From assembly GCA_003161635.1 (NCBI GenBank), contig PMOA01000083.1, positions 1 through 49,729 on the forward strand: a stretch of DNA of 49,729 nt. Direction: 5' to 3'. The DNA comes from Limisphaerales bacterium. Lineage in GTDB: Bacteria > Verrucomicrobiota > Verrucomicrobiia > Limisphaerales > UBA11358. This document shows, piece after piece, positions 43,201 to 49,729 of this stretch. The position numbers were made by a program, and so were the translations under genes. Below the pieces are notes generated by a model. It saw only the letters and a program-made list of their open reading frames with translations, was not told the DNA's origin and ran no database searches. Within the stretch, counting starts at the first letter, position 1; the number at the start of each line of letters is the position of its first letter.

Positions 43201-43766
43201 CCGATGCAGCAGGGCATCAGATTCTGAAGGCCATCCAGCAGCCTGACCCGCACGGTTGCCGGCCCGGAATTGGTCAGCCAGGCGCGCCGGACCCAGCCAA
43301 AGCGGTCGCTGTTGAACCAGCCGTAACGGAAGGTGAGGCCCAAATCCGCATTGGTTTCCTCAAAAAGCAGTTTGTTGCCCCAAAACCCTTTATAAAGGTT
43401 GCGCTGCAGCCGATAAATGCTCCGGTAACGATCCGAGAATGGTTCCCAAAGATGGCTCCGGCCTTGTTTTTCAACGATGATCAGGGTTTTGCTGCCGGTG
43501 ATTTCGGCCGAGTCATGGATTTTATCATCGGTGTAGTAAGGAAAGAGCGCGAGATCCGCGTTGCGGCGTCCAGCGGTCACCGCGCCTGAGCTGGAGATAA
43601 ACATCCAATGGTCGGCGCCACTGACGATACTCATGAAGAAGGGCCGCATCCGGTCATAATTGGCAATCTGATAAAAGCTCTCGCCCCCCAGGTCAACTTG
43701 GCGTCCCTCGATGGGAACGGAGTTGAACTGGAGCGGATTTTTGCCGACGTATAAAGTCCTTTTCAT
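40272..43766 (-). CDS. Large GH94-like (alpha/alpha)6 enzyme, putative beta-glucan phosphorylase
   Basis: A 1164-residue protein without a signal peptide, so presumably cytoplasmic. The N-terminal region (YQIANYDRMRPFFMSIVSGA, VSSxG-like MFISSSGAVTAG, then FPYYTDDKIHD) resembles the beta-sandwich of GH94-type enzymes. The helical core contains LNYEGNWRDIFQNWEALSLS and DPWTHIGYWGDHQVIYLLKL. RPEWNDANNALVGNG follows, where Asp653 stands in the WND position of the catalytic acid of clan GH-Q phosphorylases. It is longer than cellobiose phosphorylase (~820 residues), closer to the ~1100-residue GH149/GH161 beta-1,3-glucan phosphorylases. I cannot name the family with confidence. It is flanked by a sensor kinase and a secreted GH5 enzyme, which suits intracellular breakdown of imported oligosaccharides. 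Confidence 0.65.
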   Translation of the reverse strand: MKRTLYVGKNPLQFNSVPIEGRQVDLGGESFYQIANYDRMRPFFMSIVSGADHWMFISSSGAVTAGRRNADLALFPYYTDDKIHDSAEITGSKTLIIVEKQGRSHLWEPFSDRYRSIYRLQRNLYKGFWGNKLLFEETNADLGLTFRYGWFNSDRFGWVRRAWLTNSGPATVRVRLLDGLQNLMPCCIGSQFQLEYSTLLDAYKKSELIAETGLGLFRLSAIPIDRPEPAEALRTNTVWSFGLGKNLKLISSTQLNSFRQGLPLRQETEVRAERGAYFLHTTLALSRGQTRDWYLVADVNRGPSDVAELNRLLRQPARLRKLVDADIARGTEELQRIVGKADGLQKTAQPLGNARHYSNVLFNVMRGGIFYDDYQVNPDDLQAFVRHVNKEVAARHTAFFRKLGKRIDHSRLLALAVENGDPNLERLCREYLPLTFSRRHGDPSRPWNRFSIATKNPDGTRILNYEGNWRDIFQNWEALSLSFPGYTASMICKFANASTVDGYNPYRITRDGIDWEVIDPADPWTHIGYWGDHQVIYLLKLLEILERHESATLRDFLTREIFSCADVPYRIKPYEELLKDPKETVVFDRKHEEMVRRRNHLKGSDGKLVWDRQGHVRLVNLSEKLLVSLLAKFSNFIPEAGIWLNTQRPEWNDANNALVGNGTSVVTLCYLRRYLAFCLEVFRPLEKSEVNLSDEVARLLLAVCRILQSHRPLLSHRINDRQRKRVLDGLARAGSQYREQIYARGFSGRRTRIRGGQLLDFFKVALAFADESIRANRRPDGLYHAYNLIKLENPREIPIRRLYEMLEGQVAVLSSGRLTARESLDLLVALKRSAMYRPDQRSYLLYPNRRLPRFVEKNNIPRKELNRSRLLQKLIADGNRLLVERDAVGRYHFNGFITNGRDVAQILEKLTGAGYARLVKSETRLVLDLFERLFDHQSFTGRSGTFFGYEGLGCIYWHMVSKLLLAAQETFFRGVDSGAPRPILQKLAKCYYDIRAGIGDYKSPSEYGAFPMDPYSHTPAHAGARQPGLTGQVKEDILCRMGELGVFVKKGEIYFCPALLRREEFLSEPANFHYYDLTGSARRLRLQPGSLAYTYCQVPVIYRLGRQNGLRIFFNGKPTIPCKELRLDAVTSQFIFNRTGRVSRIVVTLSERKDFCHEKHSGLN

Positions 43767-43858
43767 GCCAGTTGTGATTCTATTGGGCTGCCGGGTTAAG
43801 CTGCTGCATATTCTCCCGATTCAGGTCCTTTTTTCCAGGAACGCTGAACGATGTTTTA

Positions 43859-46063
43859 TCAAGGCTGCCTGACGAACGACAAATAATCGATGTTCATTCC
43901 GCCGGCATTCTCGATCTTGACCGTCATGACGTAATCCCCTGCGGGAAGGTCAATGTCCGCCAGATTGTCGAGCGTTTCCCAGACATGGTAAACTTCGACT
44001 CCCGGCTGATAGCCGGCGGTTGTTGGAATGGCGATCGGCCCGGTTTTGATCTCCGGCGTGAACGTCACGGAAAGCATTGCGTCTTTGTCGCCGGCGGCGA
44101 AATGCCCGCCCAACCGGTAGGTGCCTGTCTCTTTGACATGCACCGAGTACCTCATCCACTGGCCGGTCTCGGTCCAGCCGACGTAAACCTGGTCCGGCTT
44201 TTCCGGCTCGCCCTTAATGTTCACGTGGCCGTTCCCGAAGCTGGCCAGTCCGATGGAATCACCCGTGACGCGCAAATTGGCGTTCCTGGCAGGGCCGTTG
44301 TAATGGAACGTAACCCCATCCACGCCATCCGGGGCGACGTCATACTGCTCGGCCTGGATGATGCCGGGAATCTGGCGCACTTCGCCACCATAGGGCTTGC
44401 TCGCGTATCCGGGGGGAACCGCGCTGAGACTAGCCTGGTCGGCCTTGGATTGAACCGCTGGCTCGCTGCTCTGAGGAGTCTGTGACTGCGCGGGAAGTTC
44501 GTCAACCGTCATGCTGCTGGCATCGCCCTTCATCAACCGCTGCAGGGCAGCAGCCATCGGTTTGTCCATCTCGAAATTGTCGCTGTTGAACGAGCGCCCG
44601 AGCGCGGCCAGTTCTTCGGCCGTCAGACTCTTCATCTGCTCGACCAGTTTCCGAAGGGTTTGCATTTGCAGTTCGCGCCGCGTCTCCTGCTCCAGCCAGA
44701 CGCGATCTTTGGGGTCAAGCGGCAGAAAACCGTTAACCTGTGCAAGATAGGCTTTGATGGCCGCGCTGGACTGTGTCTGCAAACCAGACGTGCCGAGGCG
44801 TTCGAGCAACTTCATCCAGGGAGTTCCCTCGCGCATGTGCCACAAGCCCATGCCCCGGACATCCTTCCAATGCCAGAGACACCAATTCACGTTCTCCCGC
44901 TCGCACCAACCAATTATGGTTTCGACAATCTTGCGCTGTGAATCGACCGCCGGACTCCAGTAGTGGAAGCCAAATTCGTCCAGATATTCCGGGCGGGCAA
45001 TGCGCCCGCGATCGGAACGCTCAGTCAGCCCGGTGTGATGGATTACAAAGTCGGCGTCGATCGTTTGACCGTCATGGATGGAGGGAAACGACGTGATGTT
45101 CCGCAATGGCGGTGTGAACTGATAATAAAAGTGAAATGCAGCCATCACCTGAGGGTCTTTGAAAGTGGCCGCGTCGAGCGCCCGCAGGTCCGTGGCATGT
45201 TTGTCGCCGTCAACCACGATGATGTGCCGCTTGTCCACCTCGCGTATGGCGCGGATGCAACGAAGATGGAAGGCGTTGAGGCTGGCCACCTGGCGCGGGA
45301 AGGTCGTATCCGGCTCGTTCAGTATTTCATAGGCCATGACGGTGGGTTCATTACGATAGCGTCGGGCGATTTCATGCCACAGAGCCGCCACCCGCTTCTG
45401 ATCGTCGGCGTTGTCCCATAAAAACACTTCGCCGTGAGCGCTCTCGGCATTCCAATCGCTTGCCTGACACCCGGGTGCGCTATGGAGATCCAGCAGAACC
45501 CACAAGCCTTGACGCCGACACCAGCCAATCATGCGGTCAAGCCGGCGAAAACCTTCCTCGCGCCACTGGCCGGGCTGCGCATCGGACTCCAATTGCCGAT
45601 AGCTGAAGGGCAGTCGCACATGGTTAAAACCCAGCTCCCGAATACGGGCCACATCCTTTTCGGTGAAATAGTTATCCATGTAGGCGTCCCAGAATGCCGC
45701 GGCGCGCTCCGGACCGAGCACCTCGGTAAACGTCTGGCGCATCACATAATCCACCTGGGGCAAGCCGATCATGAAATGTTCAACGAGCATCCAGTTGCCC
45801 AGTCCGATGCCCCGCAGCTGGACGGGTTTCCCATCGGCAACCAAAGTGCGGCCCTCAATCCGCATCCACTGAGGCGCAGCCTCTGCGCGTTGGGGGTTGT
45901 CCGCCTGACTGTGTACATCGCCCGGCCTGGCTTCGGCCGGGACCTGGCCGGCGCCGGCCGCGATGGCACATGCGACCATCCAGCATATGCGCGCGCGGCG
46001 TATGGGCATCATCAAAGAAGACAGCATCATGGAGTTGGGCCGAGTGGTGTTTTCACTTTTCAT
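43859..46063 (-). CDS. GH5 family endoglucanase-like enzyme with C-terminal carbohydrate-binding module
   Basis: A 734-residue protein with an N-terminal hydrophobic signal (ICWMVACAIAAGAG, residues about 26-39). Its GH5 TIM barrel (about 68-450) shows NHVRLPFSY, VLLDLHSAPGCQ, acid/base Glu250 in YEILNEPD, and nucleophile Glu363 in EYLDEFGFH. A helical linker of ~120 residues follows. The C terminus (about 590-734) is a CBM6/CBM35-like beta-sandwich: PGIIQAEQYDVAPDGVDGV, then VGWTETGQWMRYSVHVKETG and a final MNIDYLSF. GH5 acts on cellulose, beta-1,3/1,4-glucans, mannans and others; the exact activity is unknown. It is exported and presumably releases oligosaccharides for the downstream GH94-like enzyme. 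Confidence 0.87.
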   Translation of the reverse strand: MKSENTTRPNSMMLSSLMMPIRRARICWMVACAIAAGAGQVPAEARPGDVHSQADNPQRAEAAPQWMRIEGRTLVADGKPVQLRGIGLGNWMLVEHFMIGLPQVDYVMRQTFTEVLGPERAAAFWDAYMDNYFTEKDVARIRELGFNHVRLPFSYRQLESDAQPGQWREEGFRRLDRMIGWCRRQGLWVLLDLHSAPGCQASDWNAESAHGEVFLWDNADDQKRVAALWHEIARRYRNEPTVMAYEILNEPDTTFPRQVASLNAFHLRCIRAIREVDKRHIIVVDGDKHATDLRALDAATFKDPQVMAAFHFYYQFTPPLRNITSFPSIHDGQTIDADFVIHHTGLTERSDRGRIARPEYLDEFGFHYWSPAVDSQRKIVETIIGWCERENVNWCLWHWKDVRGMGLWHMREGTPWMKLLERLGTSGLQTQSSAAIKAYLAQVNGFLPLDPKDRVWLEQETRRELQMQTLRKLVEQMKSLTAEELAALGRSFNSDNFEMDKPMAAALQRLMKGDASSMTVDELPAQSQTPQSSEPAVQSKADQASLSAVPPGYASKPYGGEVRQIPGIIQAEQYDVAPDGVDGVTFHYNGPARNANLRVTGDSIGLASFGNGHVNIKGEPEKPDQVYVGWTETGQWMRYSVHVKETGTYRLGGHFAAGDKDAMLSVTFTPEIKTGPIAIPTTAGYQPGVEVYHVWETLDNLADIDLPAGDYVMTVKIENAGGMNIDYLSFVRQP

Positions 46064-46231
46064 ATTCGTGATAAGGTGGTTTGTATCCTGCCATGGTCAG
46101 AGGATTGCCTTCGCAAAATCAGCCGCGCTCTGGCTCGACCGGGAGTTCTCGCTGTTTCTTGTGAATTCGCCCAAATTGCGGCAAGAGTAGCCTTTGCCAC
46201 GGCCATAATGAAACCGGATGGTCCTGTGGTG

Positions 46232-47638
46232 TCATCTACCCCGTTCCTTCTCTCTTCTTGTATCGAGATCTTTTTTCATCAAGTCGGTGGTCTTGGAATC
46301 AATGCTGTAAAAGAACATGAATATTGCGCATGACATGTACAAAATTCCCGGGATGACGGAAATCAACAACTTGATTCCCATTAAAGCTCTCTCGGTTTGA
46401 ACGGCGTTAGGAACGTAGTTGAACGCGGTCAACAGCCAGCCGGCTATGGCAGCGCCGATGCCCCAGCCGGCCTTTTGCGCGAACGTCGCGGCTGAAAAAT
46501 ACAGGCCGGTGGCCCGCCGTCCGGTTTTCCATTCCGAATAATCCGCGGAATCAGCGATCATGGTCCAAAGCAGGGGAACAGCGGGAGCGTAGGCCATTTT
46601 TGCAAGGATGTTCAGCGCATAAACAGTGATGATGTCCTTTTCTCCGGGCAGGTAGAGCGAAATAAAGAAAGCGCCCGATATCAGGGAACTGGCAATGAAG
46701 ACGTTTTTATTGCCGAATCTTCTGGCCAATGGCTTTGAAAACGGCAGGGCAACAATCAGGGCAACCGTGCCGATGACATTGAACAACTGAACGTTGTCCT
46801 CTTTGCCGATGTAATATTTGAAATAGTAGGCAATGGCCGAGTTCTGCACGGCAAACATCACGAAGGAAACAATGCCCACGATGGCCAGGATGATCCACGG
46901 CGGATTCTTGAACAGGTTCCCGATGTCCTCGCCGACCGAGCCTTCCAGTGACTTTAACGGCTGCACTCTTTCTTTGGAAGTTTTGAAGGTTATGAAAAAG
47001 AAAACCAGGCTCAGGAATCCAAACAAGATAGCAGTGTGTTGCCACCCTCGCGCTTTGTCGGCACCGCCTAAAAACTTCACTAGCGTCAGGACAAGGCCGC
47101 CCACCACCAACATGCCGCTAAAAGCGCAGATAAACCGGTAAGTGTTCAGACCGGCTCTCTCATACGTGTCGCCAGTCATAACAGCGGCCAACGAAGAGTA
47201 AGGCAGGTTGACTGCGGCATAGGCGGTCATCAAAAGAGCGTATGTGGCGCAGGCGTAAATGATTTTGCCCGTCACCCCAAAATCAGGCGTGCTAAAGGCT
47301 AGAACCGCCAGGATGGCATAGGGGAGGGCTCCAAACAAAATATAAGGCCGGAATTTTCCCCACCGGGTCCGGGTCCGGTCTGAAATGAGACCGATTACAG
47401 GGTCAATGCCCATGTCCCAGAACCGGGCGATTAACATGATGGTGCCCGCGGCGGCGGCCGGAATTTTATAGACGTCGGTATAAAAAAACAGGAGCCAGAA
47501 GCCGACCATGTCCCACACAAAATGGGATGCGGTGTCGCCAAGGCCATAGCCCAGCTTCTCTTTGAACGTTAGGCCGGCACGGGGTTGTGTTTGCGAAGTC
47601 AGGCCGGCTGTGGATGGCGTGTTTTCGCGCAAGCTCAT
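46232..47638 (-). CDS. GPH-type sugar:cation symporter (MelB-like MFS)
   Basis: A 468-residue transporter with about 12 helices, of the glycoside-pentoside-hexuronide family. It has the signature stretch KLGYGLGDTASHFVWDMVGF, the helix 2-3 region GIDPVIGLISDRTRTRWGKFRPY with the Asp used for cation and sugar binding in MelB, and NLPYSSLAAVMT in helix 4. I start it at ATG 47638; a TTG at 47674 also exists. It lies 50 bp after the next glycosidase gene on the same strand. It likely imports the di- or oligosaccharides produced by the exported enzymes. Confidence 0.9.
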   Translation of the reverse strand: MSLRENTPSTAGLTSQTQPRAGLTFKEKLGYGLGDTASHFVWDMVGFWLLFFYTDVYKIPAAAAGTIMLIARFWDMGIDPVIGLISDRTRTRWGKFRPYILFGALPYAILAVLAFSTPDFGVTGKIIYACATYALLMTAYAAVNLPYSSLAAVMTGDTYERAGLNTYRFICAFSGMLVVGGLVLTLVKFLGGADKARGWQHTAILFGFLSLVFFFITFKTSKERVQPLKSLEGSVGEDIGNLFKNPPWIILAIVGIVSFVMFAVQNSAIAYYFKYYIGKEDNVQLFNVIGTVALIVALPFSKPLARRFGNKNVFIASSLISGAFFISLYLPGEKDIITVYALNILAKMAYAPAVPLLWTMIADSADYSEWKTGRRATGLYFSAATFAQKAGWGIGAAIAGWLLTAFNYVPNAVQTERALMGIKLLISVIPGILYMSCAIFMFFYSIDSKTTDLMKKDLDTRREKERGR

Positions 47639-47688
47639 GGCGGAAGTTATATTGCTTGCCGTGAACGCCGTCAAGATTGCGCAGACAT

Positions 47689-49083
47689 TTATTGGCTGGC
47701 GGTCTTGGCGGAGTTTTCTGCCGGTGGATCCACATAAAATGGAATATTCGCATGGGCGGCGTGCCCTTTGCCGTCGAAGATATAGACGAACAGACGATAA
47801 GCGCCGGGTTGGGTCGGCGGTTTGAGAGCAATTTCACTCCTCTTCGGGTCTTCGATCAATCCAGACAGTTGCCTGGGTTTGGACTCAGCATCACCGCCCG
47901 TCTTATGTTCCGTGCTTTCCTCCATGACATCCCAGAAATAGGTGAGCGAATCCTGGTCGGGGTCGCTGGCCTGCACCTTGGCGACGTAAGTTTGGCCCGG
48001 TTTCAACCGGACGCTCTGGTTTGCAGTTTTGCCATCCAGCCAGGCGCCTTCCAGGCGTGGACAGCGATTGGCAGGCCAGGCGCCGGTCCAAAAATAATGC
48101 ATCATATCAACCGGTGCGGTCTCCTCGCCGGTGTCGAGGAACATGCCGTACCAGGTCGGGGTGCGTTCCTGCTTGTTTCCCCACAGAAAAACATACGAGC
48201 CGAGGCACAGCTTCTGATCAGACAGAATGACCTTTTCAAATCGCATTTTATACAAATCCGCCTTGGTTGTGCTGTCGTTTTCAATCGGGGCGCCCCACTC
48301 GGTTTTGCCGCACTCCCAATGCCCGGTCGCACCCCATTCAGTCACAAGGTAGGGCTTGTCCCAGGCGGCTTCGCGCAGATACTTCGGCAGATTGATGATG
48401 TCGTAGTACATTTGGAACGAAAGAAAATCCAAATCCGGTGCCCGGGTTTTGACCAGATTCACCGTATCCTGCTTGAAGCCGGCCAGGGCGGTGGTGGTCA
48501 GGTGATTGGGGTCAATCTTGTGGATCATCTTGGAGAGGTCGTTCACGGCATCCCAGACCTTTGGATTCTTTTCAAAGTTCAGTTCATTGCCAATGACCCA
48601 GATGATTAAGGCCGGGTGGTCTTTATACTCCCCGACCAGGGCCGTCAAAGACGCAAATTGCCTGGCGACTGCGTTGGTGTTGTCGTAGTCGAAGCCGCGG
48701 CGTTCGTGGTCCACGTCCAAGCCCATCGCGACATACAAGCCGTTGGTCAAAGCCCGGTCCAGAATCTTCTGACCGCTGTCACAGCCGTTATCGGTGGTCC
48801 AAGTGCGGAATGAATTGCCGCCATGTTCCTTCAGTTTTTCCTGGGAGCCGTATTCGATGCCGGCGCCTTTGATGTAAAACGGCTTGTTGTCCACGTAGAG
48901 CTGGTAGCGCCCGTCGGACGACTTGCGGATTTCCACCTTGGCTGGGCCGTCGGATTTTTGCGGTCCATCGGCCCAACATTGAGTTGTGCCGGCGGCCAGC
49001 AGGCCGGTTGCGATGATGGCTGCCAAAACCATCGCCCGGAGGCGTGTCGCTCGTTGAATGAGAAGCTGCTTGCTTGGTTTCAT
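47689..49083 (-). CDS. Clan GH-A glycosidase with Ig-like C-terminal domain, secreted
   Basis: A 464-residue protein with a signal peptide (MVLAAIIATGLLAAGTTQCWA). Its compact TIM barrel is related to GH2 C-terminal or GH5 barrels: QLYVDNKPFYIKGAGIEYGS, NSFRTWTTDNG, acid/base Glu167 in IWVIGNELNF, and nucleophile Glu249 in YLVTEWGATGHWE. The last ~110 residues form an Ig-like/cadherin-like beta domain (YVAKVQASDPDQDSLTYFWD). The GH2 sugar-binding domains are absent. Size and layout recall GH158 endo-beta-1,3-glucanases, first described in PVC bacteria and Bacteroides, but I could not verify this. Confidence 0.7.
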   Translation of the reverse strand: MKPSKQLLIQRATRLRAMVLAAIIATGLLAAGTTQCWADGPQKSDGPAKVEIRKSSDGRYQLYVDNKPFYIKGAGIEYGSQEKLKEHGGNSFRTWTTDNGCDSGQKILDRALTNGLYVAMGLDVDHERRGFDYDNTNAVARQFASLTALVGEYKDHPALIIWVIGNELNFEKNPKVWDAVNDLSKMIHKIDPNHLTTTALAGFKQDTVNLVKTRAPDLDFLSFQMYYDIINLPKYLREAAWDKPYLVTEWGATGHWECGKTEWGAPIENDSTTKADLYKMRFEKVILSDQKLCLGSYVFLWGNKQERTPTWYGMFLDTGEETAPVDMMHYFWTGAWPANRCPRLEGAWLDGKTANQSVRLKPGQTYVAKVQASDPDQDSLTYFWDVMEESTEHKTGGDAESKPRQLSGLIEDPKRSEIALKPPTQPGAYRLFVYIFDGKGHAAHANIPFYVDPPAENSAKTASQ

Positions 49084-49117
49084 AGTTAGATTCGGATGGG
49101 TTGCTAAATGGCGGTGC

Positions 49118-49729
49118 TTATCCTTTTCGCATCAGGAAACCTTCCAGTTCCTCCAGCGTCTTGCCTTTGGTTTCCGGGATGAACAGGAGGACAAAAATCA
49201 TGGCAGCGGCCGCCATCAGACCGTAGCCCAGAAAAGTGCCTGCGGAACCCCAATGAGACAATTCCCAGGGAAAAATGAACGTGACACTGGCGCTGACGGT
49301 CGCATTCCAGAAGCCGGCCAGCGACATGGCCATGCCCCGGTATTGATTGGGAAATATCTCTGACAACAGCACCCACATGACCGGCCCCAGCGAAATGGCA
49401 AACGAGGCCACAAAGCCGATGATCGCAATCAAAACCAGCGAAGCCCGGATGTTCAGCCCCGCGGTGACCAGTGGATCATGGTAGGGTTTGATCTGATCGG
49501 CGCCGAACTTCTTCTCGAGATCGGCGATGAATTCCTTGTCTGTGCCGAAGACGTTTTTTTCTGAATTCTTTAGGTCGGCGATCAGACCGGCCGGCACTTT
49601 GTTCTCTTGGAGCACGACAAATGACTTCTCCGTCAATTGGTAACTTGAAGCGTGAAACGCCCAACTGCACATCAGCAGCGACACCGCCATCCCCGTCGTG
49701 CCAATCACCAACAGCGGCTTGCGGCCCAG
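49118..49729 (-). CDS. Sugar porter family MFS transporter (5' end outside window)
   Basis: The C-terminal ~200 residues of a sugar:H+ symporter or facilitator; the frame is open to the window edge. Family motifs are GRKPLLVIGTTGMAV (helix 8 loop), PVMWVLLSEIFPNQYRGMAM (helix 10), and the terminal PETKGKTLEELE. An unusually long loop (about residues 20-85 of the visible part, charged, with FGTDKEFIADLEKKFGADQI) lies between two helices and is not in XylE-like proteins. It may be periplasmic. It starts the same-strand carbohydrate locus seen here, with 34 bp to the next gene, and probably imports a monosaccharide. Confidence 0.9.
   Translation of the reverse strand: MGRKPLLVIGTTGMAVSLLMCSWAFHASSYQLTEKSFVVLQENKVPAGLIADLKNSEKNVFGTDKEFIADLEKKFGADQIKPYHDPLVTAGLNIRASLVLIAIIGFVASFAISLGPVMWVLLSEIFPNQYRGMAMSLAGFWNATVSASVTFIFPWELSHWGSAGTFLGYGLMAAAAMIFVLLFIPETKGKTLEELEGFLMRKG

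Overview
The window (about 49.7 kb) looks like chromosome of a moderately GC-rich member of the Verrucomicrobiota, perhaps Pedosphaera/Limisphaerales-like. I infer this from the gene families present: the C-terminal adhesin-like domain of a large secreted protein, a pilin-tailed multi-pass membrane protein, and a histidine kinase with periplasmic OB-like modules. Many palindromic intergenic repeats point the same way. No rRNA or other taxonomic marker gene is here apart from recA and thrS, so the assignment is tentative.

Region 1 (1-14.1 kb, + strand) reads as a reductive pyrimidine catabolism cluster joined to the methylcitrate cycle. It holds the end of preA (dihydropyrimidine dehydrogenase), mmsA (CoA-acylating malonate/methylmalonate-semialdehyde dehydrogenase), hydA (dihydropyrimidinase), prpD, prpB and prpC, an NCS1 nucleobase-type permease, and a class III omega-aminotransferase. 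Together these could take thymine to beta-aminoisobutyrate, methylmalonate semialdehyde and propionyl-CoA, then to pyruvate plus succinate. Uracil would go through beta-alanine to acetyl-CoA. Beta-ureidopropionase is not in the window. Three copies of one repeat family punctuate the cluster, and one of them carries its own Y1 (REP-associated, HUH) transposase. A 906-residue secreted repeat protein lies between the permease and the aminotransferase.

Region 2 (14.1-30.5 kb, mostly - strand) is an IS630-type element followed by housekeeping genes. These are a pilin-like membrane protein, a DEAD-box helicase, an unrecognised 573-residue protein, recA, a MarC-type membrane protein, a flavin reductase, thrS, an MFS/Nudix/membrane-ACP/FmdB group, and korB-korA (2-oxoacid:ferredoxin oxidoreductase). 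Several different palindromic or inverted-repeat elements occupy the gaps, and some run into coding sequence. ThrS has no TGS domain and carries an AT-richer insertion of about 90 residues in its catalytic domain.

Region 3 (30.5-32.4 kb) is a small gene graveyard: coding fragments without starts, a short clamp-like fragment and a frameshifted xylose isomerase-like tail. It surrounds one intact EF-P paralogue that has Gln where Lys34 is normally modified.

Region 4 (32.4-49.7 kb, all - strand) is a carbohydrate utilisation locus. It contains a GH30 enzyme, a GH2 enzyme with a LamG domain, a NarL-type response regulator with its histidine kinase, a 1164-residue GH94-like phosphorylase candidate, a GH5 enzyme with a CBM-like module, a GPH-type sugar symporter, a second clan-A glycosidase, and a sugar-porter MFS protein cut by the window end. 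I infer a beta-glucan-like substrate handled by secreted hydrolases, sugar importers and an intracellular phosphorylase under two-component control. No tRNA, rRNA or CRISPR array was seen.
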